Part shown: piece by piece, positions 49,262 to 59,173 of the stretch
How positions within the stretch are numbered: position 1 is the stretch's first letter
How the letters are laid out: the number at the start of each line of letters is the position of its first letter
Assembly (NCBI RefSeq): GCF_026000115.1
Contig: NZ_AP026867.1
Coordinates: forward strand, 1,581,501 to 1,645,500
Source: Aureispira anguillae
Lineage (GTDB): Bacteria > Bacteroidota > Bacteroidia > Chitinophagales > Saprospiraceae
DNA length: 64,000 bases
Direction: 5' to 3'
The notes under the pieces: model-generated
Databases searched by the model: none
What the model saw: the letters and a program-made list of their open reading frames with translations, nothing else
What the model was told of the DNA's origin: nothing
Program-made: the position numbers and the translations under genes

Positions 49262-49522
49262 AGTGGAAATGGCATTACTAATGAGTTTGGTGTAATTAAA
49301 AAAAAAATTACTTTTTAAGCCTTGTTTTACACATCATTTTTTGTTAAAAAAATTAAAAGGACAATATTTTTGGCAATTTCAAGTTAAGAAAAGCTAAAAT
49401 AAGTACATAATGTTAAAGTTTAATTTAACTAAATTGGTATTCATTGAATTTTAGTGTACTTTTATTATGTCCTAGTGATGTTTTAATCGTCCCACATCTA
49501 AAATTTAATCCTTGTATAAAAA
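49262..49522. other. AT-rich spacer
   Basis: About 260 bp; no gene or signal is clear. Confidence 0.3.
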
Positions 49523-49957
49523 ATGGAAAATATTAAACAAAAACACCATATTGGTTCTTTTGATGTTAAAACAACTGAAGGTACTAATGTGAAATTTGGA
49601 GAAGGAAGTGATAAACCAACTCTATTGGTTTTATTCACAACTTGGTGTTCTTCCTGTTTAGAGGCTACTCCTGCCATAAGCCAAAAATTTGAACATTTAA
49701 AAGGGCAAATTAACCTAGTAGGAATCGGAAGGGAACACAACGCTGCTGAACTAGAGGAATGGTCCCAAAAAGAAGGGCTAGCCTATGATTTGGTAGAGGA
49801 TCCATCCCGTGAGCTATTTAATAAATTTGCCGACCTACACGTTCCGAGAATGTATTTAATTGATACAGACGGAACCGTAAAATATCAGGATGTAAATTGG
49901 CATCCTTTGATGCTGGAAGATATGGAAGAAGCCATCCAAGCGCTTCTAGAAAAATAA
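49523..49957 (+). CDS. Thioredoxin-like/TlpA-type protein, cytoplasmic, 144 aa
   Basis: Thioredoxin fold with LLVLFTTWCSSCLEATPAISQKF (WCxxC), INLVGIGREHN, and the cis-Pro loop HVPRMYLIDTDGTVKYQDVNWHPL. No signal peptide is present, unlike most TlpA proteins, so it should be cytoplasmic. Likely a thiol-disulphide oxidoreductase. A clear terminator follows. Confidence 0.8.
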   Translation: MENIKQKHHIGSFDVKTTEGTNVKFGEGSDKPTLLVLFTTWCSSCLEATPAISQKFEHLKGQINLVGIGREHNAAELEEWSQKEGLAYDLVEDPSRELFNKFADLHVPRMYLIDTDGTVKYQDVNWHPLMLEDMEEAIQALLEK

Positions 49958-49969
49958 GCAAAAGCCACT

Positions 49970-49996
49970 TTTTACCTTAGGTATTGAGTGGCTTTT
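49970..49996 (+). terminator. Rho-independent terminator
   Basis: AAAAGCCACT / AGTGGCTTTT followed by TTATT, just after the thioredoxin-like gene. Confidence 0.8.
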
Positions 49997-50211
49997 TTAT
50001 TGGTTTTTTGCTCCGTCAAACCAACTTAGCTGAGCACTAAAATCATACAATTTGAAAACAACGTTTAAGTGGGGATCAAACTCCTTCAAAAATACTTTTC
50101 TATTCTGCTCCACCATAAATACTAAAAAATAGAGTCGTTTAATTGAACAGTGATTTGTTTTTTTATCTTTATTGGATTACTTTAGGAACCTTAACCGATT
50201 AATAAGTGAGC

Positions 50212-52467
50212 ATGGAGAAATTTGTTTATCCTTTATTATATTATCAATTATCTGAAAACAGAGTGCTAGGGCTATTGGTCGGCACGCATCACCAAATTAT
50301 AGACAGAGACCTAAAAAACGTCAAGTCAAGCTTAACAACTCACCTAAGGCGTTTGTATAAAAAATACGACGATTATCCTTATACGCCTTTTGAGTCATTT
50401 CGACTCAAAACTTTTGAGGTGAAAATTCGCCCTGTTTATAGAGACAACAACCGTTCTTATCCTTCTAGCAAATTGTTAAAAGTTCCAGTGGATGCTGTTC
50501 TGGGACCAACAGACCAAGGAAATTTTTGTTGTTTTTTGCCCTTACTGGGCGAAAGCTTTTATTATTACGATAGCAAATTATTAACCTCTTTGGTTCAAAA
50601 CTTTGCTACGAATATTCTCAACAAAAAAACGCCAGATGAGATTTACCGAATGATTACAGGCTTGCGCCCAAGGCTGGATGAAATTACCTTGCGGATTAAT
50701 TTGTATAGAGATTATAACTTTAATAATGGTTGGAGTTTTAATAATAAATACAAAGAATTGGAGGCTATGGCAGAGCGTTATCCTCAAACCAAATCGCTGC
50801 GCAAAAACATCGCTGCTTTTCCCGATGTAGCTTGGGAACTAGAACGAGAAGTAGGAGAAACTGTGGATAAATTAGTGAGCACTCGTTCCAATGTTTTGTT
50901 GGTAGGAGAGCACGGAACAGGAAAAAGTTCCATCTTGCGCCAAGCAATCCGAAAAATTACTGCCAAGGCTTCTAAATTAGATCTAACGTTTTGGCAGTTG
51001 ATGGCACAGCGAATTACGGCACGTGCCAAATATCTTGGAGAGTGGCAACAAAATGTGGAGGAATTGCTGTACGAATTGGAATGTGCCAATGGCATTTTGT
51101 GGGTCGTAGATATGGTTCAGTTGCTTCAGACGGGGGGAGAAGGTCCTGAGGATAGTGTGGCGGCATTCTTAACTTCTTTTTTGCAAAATGGAAAACTGCA
51201 AATGGTAGGAGAGGTGACTCCCGCTCAGTTGGAAAGTATGCGAAGAATGCTTCCTGGGTTTGTGGAAAATTTTCAAATAATCACCTTAGAGGAATTACCA
51301 GAACATAAAATTCAAACCATTTTAGATAAGTTTGCCGATTATTGTAGCCAAAATATGAAGATAGAAATAGATAAAAAAGCTTTATCTATCAGTTATCGTT
51401 TATTGCTGCGTTATTATCCCTATGAAAGTTTTCCAGGGAAAGGCGTTAAATTTTTGAGCCAGTGCATCAACCAAGCACAGCAAGGTGGCTATCACCAAAT
51501 CACTAAAAAGCACATTATTGATAATTTTATTCAACAAACAGGAATGCCAGAGCTGTTTTTGAGGGATGATTTGCTGTTGGATGATCAAGAGTTGACCGAT
51601 TATTTTAAAAATAGAATAATAGGGCAGGATGCAGCTATTGCTTCTTTGTCAAATGTGGTTAAAATATTTAAAGCAGGTCTAAATAGCCCTCTTAAACCCA
51701 TTGCTACCATGATTTTTGCAGGGCCAACAGGGGTTGGAAAAACAGCTTCTACCAAGGCTTTGGCAGAGTATTTTTTTGGTAAAGGGCAAAAAAAATCCCC
51801 TTTGGTTAGAATTGACATGAGCGAATTTCAGCACCCTGCTCAATTGGCTCGTTTTATTGGTATTGGAGGAGAAGTAGGGAAGCTTGTGCAGGAGATTAGG
51901 GAACGACCATTTTCTGTTTTGTTATTGGACGAAATCGAAAAAGCAGATCCTTCTGTTTTTGATGCTTTGTTAACGGTCTTGGATGAAGGATTATTGGTGG
52001 ATGCCTATGGTAGAGTAACCAATTTTAGAAATACAATCATTATTATGACCTCTAACTTAGGGGCATCCAATAGAGCTTCTGTTGGCTTTGGAAATGGAGA
52101 CGATACCAACTATGAATCTGCAATTGCTAAGTTTTTTAGACCAGAATTTGTTAATAGAATTGATCATATTGTAACGTTTAACACTTTAGAGGAGGAGCAT
52201 ATTAAAGCCATTACACGTTTAGAATTAAAGGCACTGAGCAAACGAGAAGGTTTGAGTAAACGCCATGTAGAATTGAGTGTGAGTACGGTGTTAGAAGAAC
52301 ATCTAGCAGCCATAGGTTTTGACAAACGATATGGTGCAAGACCCTTACAACGGGCTTTGGAGGACGAGATTATTGCCCCTTTGGCAAAATGGTTGTTGAG
52401 TCACCCCAACACAAGTCATTGTACCTTACGTTTAGATTTAGTAGATGGACAATTAGCGATTAATTAA
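50212..52467 (+). CDS. ClpA/ClpB-like two-ring AAA+ ATPase with novel N-domain, about 751 aa
   Basis: Two AAA+ modules: first with Walker A GEHGTGKS (about residue 234) but a Walker B of ILWVVDMVQLL, where the usual DE is lost; second with GPTGVGKT (about 506), LLLDEIEKADPSVFDALL, TSNLGAS, and the C-terminal D2 domain GFDKRYGARPLQRALEDEI, diagnostic of Clp/Hsp100. The N-terminal 190 residues are not the Clp N-domain and are unrecognised; no ClpP-binding IGF/IGL loop is evident. It may be a specialised disaggregase or remodeller. Start ATG 50212 (a GTG lies 6 bp upstream). The outer-membrane protein gene begins 52 bp downstream. Confidence 0.8.
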   Translation: MEKFVYPLLYYQLSENRVLGLLVGTHHQIIDRDLKNVKSSLTTHLRRLYKKYDDYPYTPFESFRLKTFEVKIRPVYRDNNRSYPSSKLLKVPVDAVLGPTDQGNFCCFLPLLGESFYYYDSKLLTSLVQNFATNILNKKTPDEIYRMITGLRPRLDEITLRINLYRDYNFNNGWSFNNKYKELEAMAERYPQTKSLRKNIAAFPDVAWELEREVGETVDKLVSTRSNVLLVGEHGTGKSSILRQAIRKITAKASKLDLTFWQLMAQRITARAKYLGEWQQNVEELLYELECANGILWVVDMVQLLQTGGEGPEDSVAAFLTSFLQNGKLQMVGEVTPAQLESMRRMLPGFVENFQIITLEELPEHKIQTILDKFADYCSQNMKIEIDKKALSISYRLLLRYYPYESFPGKGVKFLSQCINQAQQGGYHQITKKHIIDNFIQQTGMPELFLRDDLLLDDQELTDYFKNRIIGQDAAIASLSNVVKIFKAGLNSPLKPIATMIFAGPTGVGKTASTKALAEYFFGKGQKKSPLVRIDMSEFQHPAQLARFIGIGGEVGKLVQEIRERPFSVLLLDEIEKADPSVFDALLTVLDEGLLVDAYGRVTNFRNTIIIMTSNLGASNRASVGFGNGDDTNYESAIAKFFRPEFVNRIDHIVTFNTLEEEHIKAITRLELKALSKREGLSKRHVELSVSTVLEEHLAAIGFDKRYGARPLQRALEDEIIAPLAKWLLSHPNTSHCTLRLDLVDGQLAIN

Positions 52468-52518
52468 CAAAAGACAGGCAAAATAGAAAAACAAACAAAA
52501 ATTACTTATTGGATAGGG

Positions 52519-55500
52519 ATGCTACTATTTTTGTCTTCCTATTCTATTTGGGCGCAGCAAGACAGCACTCAGAATACGCCTTCTATTAATAATTGGAGGG
52601 TGATTTCTATGGTTGTTCATACCGATACCATGGTTTTGGATAGCCAAGCTGTTTTTCCCAATTCTGTTTTATTGCGGAGTTCAACAACTATAATTGCCGA
52701 TTCTACTTATCGAATAGAGGGCAACCAACTTATCTTTCTTAAACGCCCCTTAGATACGCTATTACAAGCACGATTTAGGGTTTTTCCTTATCCCCTTACC
52801 AAAAAAAGACAACACAAAGATCAAGCTGTAATTGGCAAAATTATACAACATGACGGTTTGATCGGGAGCGCTTACACCTACAATCCCTTTACAACAGGGG
52901 GAGATGCTTTTAATTTTAGTGATTTAGATTATAATGGTGTGTTTGCAAGAGGCATATCTTTGGGAAATAGTCAAGATTTGATTCTTAATTCAACCTTTAA
53001 TTTACAGGTCTCAGGGAAGTTGGGCGACATAGAAATTTTAGGAGCAATAACAGATAATAATGTCCCCTTACAACCCGAAGGAAACACACAACAATTGGAC
53101 GAATTTGATCGAATTTTTATCCAATTTAAATACCAACGACAACGGTTGATTGCAGGAGATTATAATATTAAGCGACCCAAGGGAAGTTATTTTATGAATT
53201 ATTATCGTCGATTGCAAGGAGGACAAGCCTTTACCAATTTAAAACTGGGCAAAGGTCGCCTAAAAACAGATGGTAGTTTTGCGGTATCTAAAGGGAAGTT
53301 TGCTAGAAATGTTTTTCAAGGAGAAGAGGGCAATCAAGGTCCTTATCGTTTGAAGGGGGCAAATGGAGAACAATTTGTGATCATTATAGCAGGAACAGAA
53401 CGAGTTTATATTGATGGTAAGCTATTGACGAGGGGAGCCGATAACGATTATATCATAGATTATAATCTAGGAGAATTGACCTTTACGCCACAGCAGTTAA
53501 TTACAAAAGACAAACGAATTCAGGTCGAATTTAGCTATACAGATTTGACCTTTTTGAGAACCTTAGGCACGGCAAATGTATCGTATGAAACTAAAAAAAG
53601 CACGGTTCGTTTTAACTTTTATTCTGAGCAAGATGCCAAAGGTCAAACGCTAACGGAATCCCTTTCTGATTCTGCCAAAGCAGTGCTACAACGAGTAGGA
53701 GATAATCTTAACCAAGCATTTGTTTCTGGCATTAGTATTCCCGATCAAGATAATAGCAATACGGGGTCTATCTTCTATAAATTGATCGATACGACTATTA
53801 ATAATATAACTTATGATAGTGTATTGGTCTACTCCAACAATCCCGACTCTGCTATTTATAGCGCAAAATTTGCACTGGTAGAAGGGGGCGGGAATTATAT
53901 TCGGGTTCAAGGGGCGGCTAATGGAGTGGTGTATCAATGGGTAGCTCCTGATCCTTTGACGGGTAGACCCAATGGCACGCATCAGCCCATTCAGCTATTA
54001 ACAACGCCCAAACAGCGCCAACTCTATAGTTTAGGTGTTGATTATAAGCTGGGAAAAGGAGGGAAAATTTCTGGCGATTTAGCCTTATCCAATCTCGATC
54101 AGAATACCTTTTCAGAAGTAGGAAATGAGGACAATCAAGGCTTTGCAGGGCGTTTGACTTATGAACATAAAATTCCCTTGTTTGGAAAAAAGACAACTAG
54201 AGATACAACGGCTGTAGATAGCTTGGTACAGGCAGATAATTATATGAATGTGCAAGCTCACTATGAATATTTGATGAAGGAATTTGAATTTATAGAACCT
54301 TATCGACCAAGAGAATTTTCTAGAGATTGGAACATCAATTTGCCAGAGAAAACACAAGAACATTTATACAAACTTCGGTTGAGTGTAGCGGGACGCAAGT
54401 GGGGAACCGTTGCCTATCAATTTAGTGGATTAAATAAAGACAGTTTGTATAATGGTTATCAGCATAATTTGGAGGTCAGAACACATTATAAGGGCTTGCA
54501 AATTGTCAGTAATAGTAGCTTGTTACAGAGTACTACAACAGCTCAAAAAAGTACGTTTATTCGTCCTAAACTGGATGTTTCCTATTCGTTCAAAAATTTA
54601 TTGAATTGGAAAATAGGTGCCTATGGAGAACTAGAGCAAAATAGCCAAATTGATTTAGGTTCCGATACCTTAAACCAAGGCAGTTTTTTTTATAATTTAT
54701 TTAAAGTCTACTCTATATTGCCAGCAGGTAAAAACTTGACTTTGGGGGCGCATTATATTCGCCGTTATGATTATGCTGCTAAAAGGGATGGTTTTTTGAT
54801 GAATACCGTGGCAGATGATGTTAATTTGGCAGGGGAGTGGAACCAAAGCAAAGCGTCTCGCTTAAAATGGAATCTTACGTATAGAAATTTGCGAGTGCAG
54901 GATAGCACCTTAACGACAGAGGAACCCAAAGAGACTTATTTAGGTCGTTTAGAATACATCTTGAACATCAAAAAAGGCTTTATTCGCTCCAATACCATTT
55001 ATCAATTAGGTTCGGGGCAACAGCAAAAGGTAGAATACAATTATGTCAAGGTAGACCAGGGACAAGGAACCTACATTTGGGTAGATCGAAATAATGATGA
55101 AGTACAACAAACCAATGAATTTGAACAAGCACAGTTCCAAGACCAAGCAGATTACATCCGAGTGACCTTATTGACGGGCTCTTTTATTCGCACGAATAAT
55201 GTACTATTTAGTCAAAGTTTGACCATTCGCCCTAAGACATTAATTCAGTCGATGCGGAAAAAGAAAGGCAAAAAATATCAATTGCCCATAGGTTGGGATA
55301 TTTTGCAGCGTTTTTCTACTCGAAGTGTTTTTAAAATTGATCGAAAAACCTACGAGGGAATAGAAGGGGTTTCCGCATTTAATCCATTTCAATTGGGAGT
55401 AGCAGATACGGCTTTGGTTGCTGTGAGTTCTAGCCTTAATAATAATCTATATTTTAATAGAACAGGGGTTTATAGTATAGAGTTCGGACAACGAGACAGC

Positions 55501-56115
55501 AAGGGACGAACACTGTTGAGTACAGGCTTTGAAACTCGAAACTTTACGGAATATACGCTGCGTCAACGTTTGAATATAAAACCAGGCAAACACAAACAAG
55601 GACAAAAACCATCGGCAGCTTTGCGAAATATTAGATTACAGGCTTTGTTGACAGGAGTTTATGGCATTCAGGGCAACCAATCTGAATTTTTCCCTATTCG
55701 AGACTATGATGTTGAATTTTACAAAATAGAACCACAATTTACCTTCTTGTATAAAAAAGCATTTCGAGTAATTCTAAAATATAAATTCAACCATAAAAAG
55801 AATAGAATTAATGCACAAGAGCTGGTGCAAAGCCACGATATTACAACGGAACTAAATTATAGTCAAACCTCAAAGACAAATATTAAAGCGAGTTTTTCGA
55901 TTGTGCAAATGAGTTTTGATGGCGATCCGACCTCTTCGGTTGGTTATACGATGACAGAAGGCCTACAAGCTGGTAGCAATTATTTGTGGAATATATCGAT
56001 TGCACAAGCTTTGTCCAAAAGCATACAATTAACGGTAAGTTACGAAGGGCGAAAGACAGGAGAAGCAAGCAATATTGTACATGTTGGTCGTGCAGAAATT
56101 CGAGCGAATTTTTAA
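52519..56115 (+). CDS. Large outer-membrane beta-rich protein, 1198 aa
   Basis: Short hydrophobic start (MLLFLSSYSIWAQ) ends in a typical Bacteroidota AQ signal-cleavage site, but lacks positive residues. The body is aromatic and beta-rich throughout, with repeated strand motifs such as VYIDGKLLTRGADNDYIIDYNLGELTFTPQQ and IQVEFSYTDL, familiar from large Bacteroidota outer-membrane proteins near the SprA/type IX family. The final strand (VHVGRAEIRANF) ends in Phe, as outer-membrane barrels do. It may be a barrel or surface complex, possibly assembled with the adjacent Clp-like ATPase operon; that link is only positional. Confidence 0.6.
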   Translation: MLLFLSSYSIWAQQDSTQNTPSINNWRVISMVVHTDTMVLDSQAVFPNSVLLRSSTTIIADSTYRIEGNQLIFLKRPLDTLLQARFRVFPYPLTKKRQHKDQAVIGKIIQHDGLIGSAYTYNPFTTGGDAFNFSDLDYNGVFARGISLGNSQDLILNSTFNLQVSGKLGDIEILGAITDNNVPLQPEGNTQQLDEFDRIFIQFKYQRQRLIAGDYNIKRPKGSYFMNYYRRLQGGQAFTNLKLGKGRLKTDGSFAVSKGKFARNVFQGEEGNQGPYRLKGANGEQFVIIIAGTERVYIDGKLLTRGADNDYIIDYNLGELTFTPQQLITKDKRIQVEFSYTDLTFLRTLGTANVSYETKKSTVRFNFYSEQDAKGQTLTESLSDSAKAVLQRVGDNLNQAFVSGISIPDQDNSNTGSIFYKLIDTTINNITYDSVLVYSNNPDSAIYSAKFALVEGGGNYIRVQGAANGVVYQWVAPDPLTGRPNGTHQPIQLLTTPKQRQLYSLGVDYKLGKGGKISGDLALSNLDQNTFSEVGNEDNQGFAGRLTYEHKIPLFGKKTTRDTTAVDSLVQADNYMNVQAHYEYLMKEFEFIEPYRPREFSRDWNINLPEKTQEHLYKLRLSVAGRKWGTVAYQFSGLNKDSLYNGYQHNLEVRTHYKGLQIVSNSSLLQSTTTAQKSTFIRPKLDVSYSFKNLLNWKIGAYGELEQNSQIDLGSDTLNQGSFFYNLFKVYSILPAGKNLTLGAHYIRRYDYAAKRDGFLMNTVADDVNLAGEWNQSKASRLKWNLTYRNLRVQDSTLTTEEPKETYLGRLEYILNIKKGFIRSNTIYQLGSGQQQKVEYNYVKVDQGQGTYIWVDRNNDEVQQTNEFEQAQFQDQADYIRVTLLTGSFIRTNNVLFSQSLTIRPKTLIQSMRKKKGKKYQLPIGWDILQRFSTRSVFKIDRKTYEGIEGVSAFNPFQLGVADTALVAVSSSLNNNLYFNRTGVYSIEFGQRDSKGRTLLSTGFETRNFTEYTLRQRLNIKPGKHKQGQKPSAALRNIRLQALLTGVYGIQGNQSEFFPIRDYDVEFYKIEPQFTFLYKKAFRVILKYKFNHKKNRINAQELVQSHDITTELNYSQTSKTNIKASFSIVQMSFDGDPTSSVGYTMTEGLQAGSNYLWNISIAQALSKSIQLTVSYEGRKTGEASNIVHVGRAEIRANF

Positions 56116-56215
56116 ATGTTATAGGCAACTTAATTTTTTCTTTTTTGTTTTTAAAACTAGGGATAATTCTTATCGCTTTTATCCTGTATTTTATGACCAA
56201 AGAGAATAGTTGAAT

Positions 56216-56704
56216 ATGTTAGCGTTTATCAATAAAGGAAAAGTATACCGTCTTCATGCAAAGCAACAGCTTCCTATTACGATGGATGAAGCTTGGCATT
56301 TTTTGTCTAATCCTAAAAACTTAAAACGAATCACCCCTGATTATATGGGGTTTAAGATACTTACAGGAGGAGAGAAGAGCATGTATGCAGGACAAATTAT
56401 TCAATATACTGTAACACCTATTTTGGGGATTAAGTGCAATTGGGTCACAGAAATTACGCATGTGGTGGATCAGAAATATTTTGTAGATGAGCAGCGATTT
56501 GGCCCCTATGGTTTATGGCACCACAAGCATTTTATTAAGCCAATACCTAATGGGGTAGAAATGGAGGACATCATCGATTACAAACTCCCATTGGGCGCAT
56601 TAGGGCGCTTGGGGCATCCTATATTGGTCAAGCCCAAATTAAGAGAAATTTTTGAGTATAGAAAACAGGCATTAATAGAACAATTTGGAAATTATGGGGG
56701 ATAG
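56216..56704 (+). CDS. SRPBCC-fold ligand-binding protein, 162 aa
   Basis: Pattern ITMDEAWHFLSNPKNLKRITPDYMGFKIL, GQIIQYTVTPILGIKCNWVTEITHV, KYFVDEQRFGPYGLWHHKHFIKPI, VEMEDIIDYKLPLG: the helix-grip SRPBCC (polyketide cyclase-like) domain. Such proteins often occur beside photolyases in bacteria. I chose the ATG at 56216; a TTG two codons upstream is possible. It overlaps the photolyase gene by about 11 bases, so the two are coupled. Confidence 0.85.
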   Translation: MLAFINKGKVYRLHAKQQLPITMDEAWHFLSNPKNLKRITPDYMGFKILTGGEKSMYAGQIIQYTVTPILGIKCNWVTEITHVVDQKYFVDEQRFGPYGLWHHKHFIKPIPNGVEMEDIIDYKLPLGALGRLGHPILVKPKLREIFEYRKQALIEQFGNYGG

Positions 56705-57992
56705 TATCAGCATCTTTTGGTTTCGACGAGATCTTCGTTTGGTAGATAATGTAGGCTTGTATCATGCCTTAGCATCTGGGAAGCCTATTTTGCCCTTGTT
56801 TATTTTTGATACCCAAATTACCAACCTTTTAAACGTAGAGGATGCTAGAATTAGCTTTATCTATAAACAGCTAAGGACTATGCACGAATTTTTGCAAAAG
56901 GATGGAGCAGGAATGTGCATAAAACAAGGAGTGGTCAGTGCTGTTTTTGAAGAATTGATAGCAACCTATAGGATTGCAGAGGTGTATACGAATCATGATT
57001 ATGAGCCCTATGCTAAAGAGCGAGATCAAGCGATTAAAAGCTTGTTAGCAGCGCACAATATCCCGTTAAATTCTTACAAAGATCAGGTGATTTTTGAACG
57101 AGATGAGATTACAAAAAAGGATGGCTTACCCTATACAATATACAGCCCGTATGCCAAACAATGGATGTTAAAACTGACAGCTTCTTCCTATTCAAATAGG
57201 GATACTCAAAACGATAAGACCAATTTTACAAAGATAAATTTTCCTTTTCCTACACTTAATGCTTTGGGATTTAGGTCGTCAAAAGCTAAGGTATTGGATT
57301 TTGACCTTTCAGATAATGTCATTAATAATTATGCTGATGTACGTGATTTTCCTGCCATAGATCAGACTTCAAAATTAAGTCCTCATTTGAGATTTGGAAC
57401 GATCAGTATCCGAAAATGTGTACAAAAAGCAATCGATTGCAAGGATAAGACTTTTTTGAAAGAGTTGATTTGGAGAGAATTTTTTATGCAAATTTTATAT
57501 CATTTCCCCAAGGTGGTAAATAATAATTTTAAATCTAAGTACGATGGCATAGTGTGGCGCAACAATAAGGGTGAATTTGATCGGTGGTGTCGTGGCATGA
57601 CAGGTTACCCTATGGTAGATGCAGGGATGCGTGAGTTGAATAAAACGGGATATATGCACAATCGGGTACGAATGGTCGTAGCTAGTTTTTTGTGCAAACA
57701 TTTGCTAATTGATTGGCGTTGGGGAGCCGCTTATTTTGCCCAGCGTTTAGTTGACTATGATTTGTCTGCCAATAATGGAAATTGGCAGTGGGCAGCAGGA
57801 ACAGGTTGCGATGCTGCGCCTTATTTTAGAGTTTTTAACCCTTTGATACAGGCTAAAAAATTTGATCCTCAGCTTAAATACATCAATTATTGGATTCCAG
57901 AATTGGGGACTGCAAAGTACCCATCGCCAATAGTTGAGCACAAAATGGCACGGTTGAGAGCGATCGAAACGTATAAAAGAGGCTTGGAATAG
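56694..57992 (+). CDS. phrB: Deoxyribodipyrimidine photolyase/cryptochrome family
   Basis: FWFRRDLRLVDNVGLYHAL and LPLFIFD start the N-terminal photolyase domain; the FAD domain has SPHLRFGTISIRK, WREFFMQILYHFP, GMTGYPMVDAGMRELNKTGYMHNRVRMVVASFL and WGAAYFAQRLVDYDLSANNGNWQWAAGTGCDAAPYFRVFNP. It uses blue light to repair UV dimers in DNA. The NNGNWQW motif is complete. Length (432 aa from the ATG) is slightly short of the usual 450-480. Coupled to the SRPBCC gene. Confidence 0.95.
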   Translation: MGDSISIFWFRRDLRLVDNVGLYHALASGKPILPLFIFDTQITNLLNVEDARISFIYKQLRTMHEFLQKDGAGMCIKQGVVSAVFEELIATYRIAEVYTNHDYEPYAKERDQAIKSLLAAHNIPLNSYKDQVIFERDEITKKDGLPYTIYSPYAKQWMLKLTASSYSNRDTQNDKTNFTKINFPFPTLNALGFRSSKAKVLDFDLSDNVINNYADVRDFPAIDQTSKLSPHLRFGTISIRKCVQKAIDCKDKTFLKELIWREFFMQILYHFPKVVNNNFKSKYDGIVWRNNKGEFDRWCRGMTGYPMVDAGMRELNKTGYMHNRVRMVVASFLCKHLLIDWRWGAAYFAQRLVDYDLSANNGNWQWAAGTGCDAAPYFRVFNPLIQAKKFDPQLKYINYWIPELGTAKYPSPIVEHKMARLRAIETYKRGLE

Positions 57993-58184
57993 AATTTAAG
58001 CAATCCTTTTGATCAAATGGTTGTGCAAATTTTATAATTGAATGACAGATTTATACTTTTTCTGCTGTTTTTCGACTATTTTTTTAAATCTAAACATCGT
58101 TTTTTGAGGAATAATAAACATTATCAAAGATAGAGTTATATATGAACTTCGTTTCGTGATAAGGTCTAATAAAATAGAATCAAT
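57993..58184. other. Intergenic stretch with dispersed repeat copy 3
   Basis: The 21-bp repeat is at 58142-58162 (ATGAACTTCGTTTCGT then GATAA), 22 bp before the AraC-type gene. No other feature seen. Confidence 0.5.
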
Positions 58185-59063
58185 ATGATAATTATACCAC
58201 AGCGATTATTTGGAGCAACAGCCGTCAAAATCATTTTGCAGGATGGGAACAAATGTATTTTAAGTAAGCAACTTGCACAACCAATTCTAAATAGAGAAGG
58301 TTATATCTCCAATCATGTTATTTCCATTTTAATTTCAGGCGAACAACATATTCGAACTTATGACGATGAGCTACTGATTGTGAAAGCTGGAGAAGTGCTA
58401 TTTGTTCCCAGAGGAATGTATTGTATTTCCGATTTATTGCCCCAAGGGGGCAACTTTCAGAGCCTCCTATTTTATTTTGACGATGACTTAATCCACAACT
58501 TTTTATCAACGATCCAATTGAGAGAAATGGATCGAACAAAGGTTCCTAGTCATCTGAAATTTGGGGAGCTTCCTGTTCTCCAAACATTTGCCAATACAGT
58601 CTTAGAAATTTATGCTAAACATCAATTAAACGATAAGCGTTTCTTAGACCTAAAAATATTAGAGTTATTGCATCTGCTTAACAATGTGAGCCTCAAAAAG
58701 CAGTTTTCAAACTTCTTATTTCGTCTTACGTTGCCTCAAAAACGAAACATAAAGGGCTTTATGGAAAACAATTACGACAAACCGCTTAAGATTGTAGATT
58801 ATGCCTATTTAACAGGACGTAGTATAAGCTCTTTTCGACGAGACTTTAAGGCTTTATTTGGCTGTACTCCTCAACGATGGCTCAAAGACAAACGAATGGA
58901 AAAAGCCTTGTGCATTCTGAATCAAAAGGAAATCACTGTGACAGACTTAGCCTTTGAGATTGGTTATGATAATATCTCTTATTTTATCAAAGAATTCAAA
59001 AACAGATTCGGCTTATCGCCAAAGCAATATATGCTATCCAAGCATCGGAATTTTTTATCTTAA
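58185..59063 (+). CDS. AraC-family transcription regulator, 292 aa
   Basis: N-terminal cupin-like sensing domain (about 20-120: LISGEQHIRTYDDELLIVKAGEVLFVPRGMYC) and a C-terminal two-HTH AraC domain: LKIVDYAYLTGRSISSFRRDFKALFG, TPQRWLKDKRMEKALCILNQ, VTDLAFEIGYDNISYFIKEFKNRFGLSPKQY. It likely senses a small ligand and regulates nearby or remote genes; target unknown. Confidence 0.9.
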   Translation: MIIIPQRLFGATAVKIILQDGNKCILSKQLAQPILNREGYISNHVISILISGEQHIRTYDDELLIVKAGEVLFVPRGMYCISDLLPQGGNFQSLLFYFDDDLIHNFLSTIQLREMDRTKVPSHLKFGELPVLQTFANTVLEIYAKHQLNDKRFLDLKILELLHLLNNVSLKKQFSNFLFRLTLPQKRNIKGFMENNYDKPLKIVDYAYLTGRSISSFRRDFKALFGCTPQRWLKDKRMEKALCILNQKEITVTDLAFEIGYDNISYFIKEFKNRFGLSPKQYMLSKHRNFLS

Positions 59064-59173
59064 ATACTTGACGCAAGCCTGCTATTTTTGTTTTTTATCG
59101 AATAGTTTTGACAAACAGCCTGTTCTATATTTGTGGGGTAAGTTATTATTATAAATTTATCAAACAAAATACA

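Noticed and set aside
52483-52518. Upstream ATA start for the 1198-aa protein
   Set aside because: An extension from 52483 would give a better signal peptide (Lys residues before the hydrophobic core), but ATA starts are very rare and the ATG at 52519 is close by.
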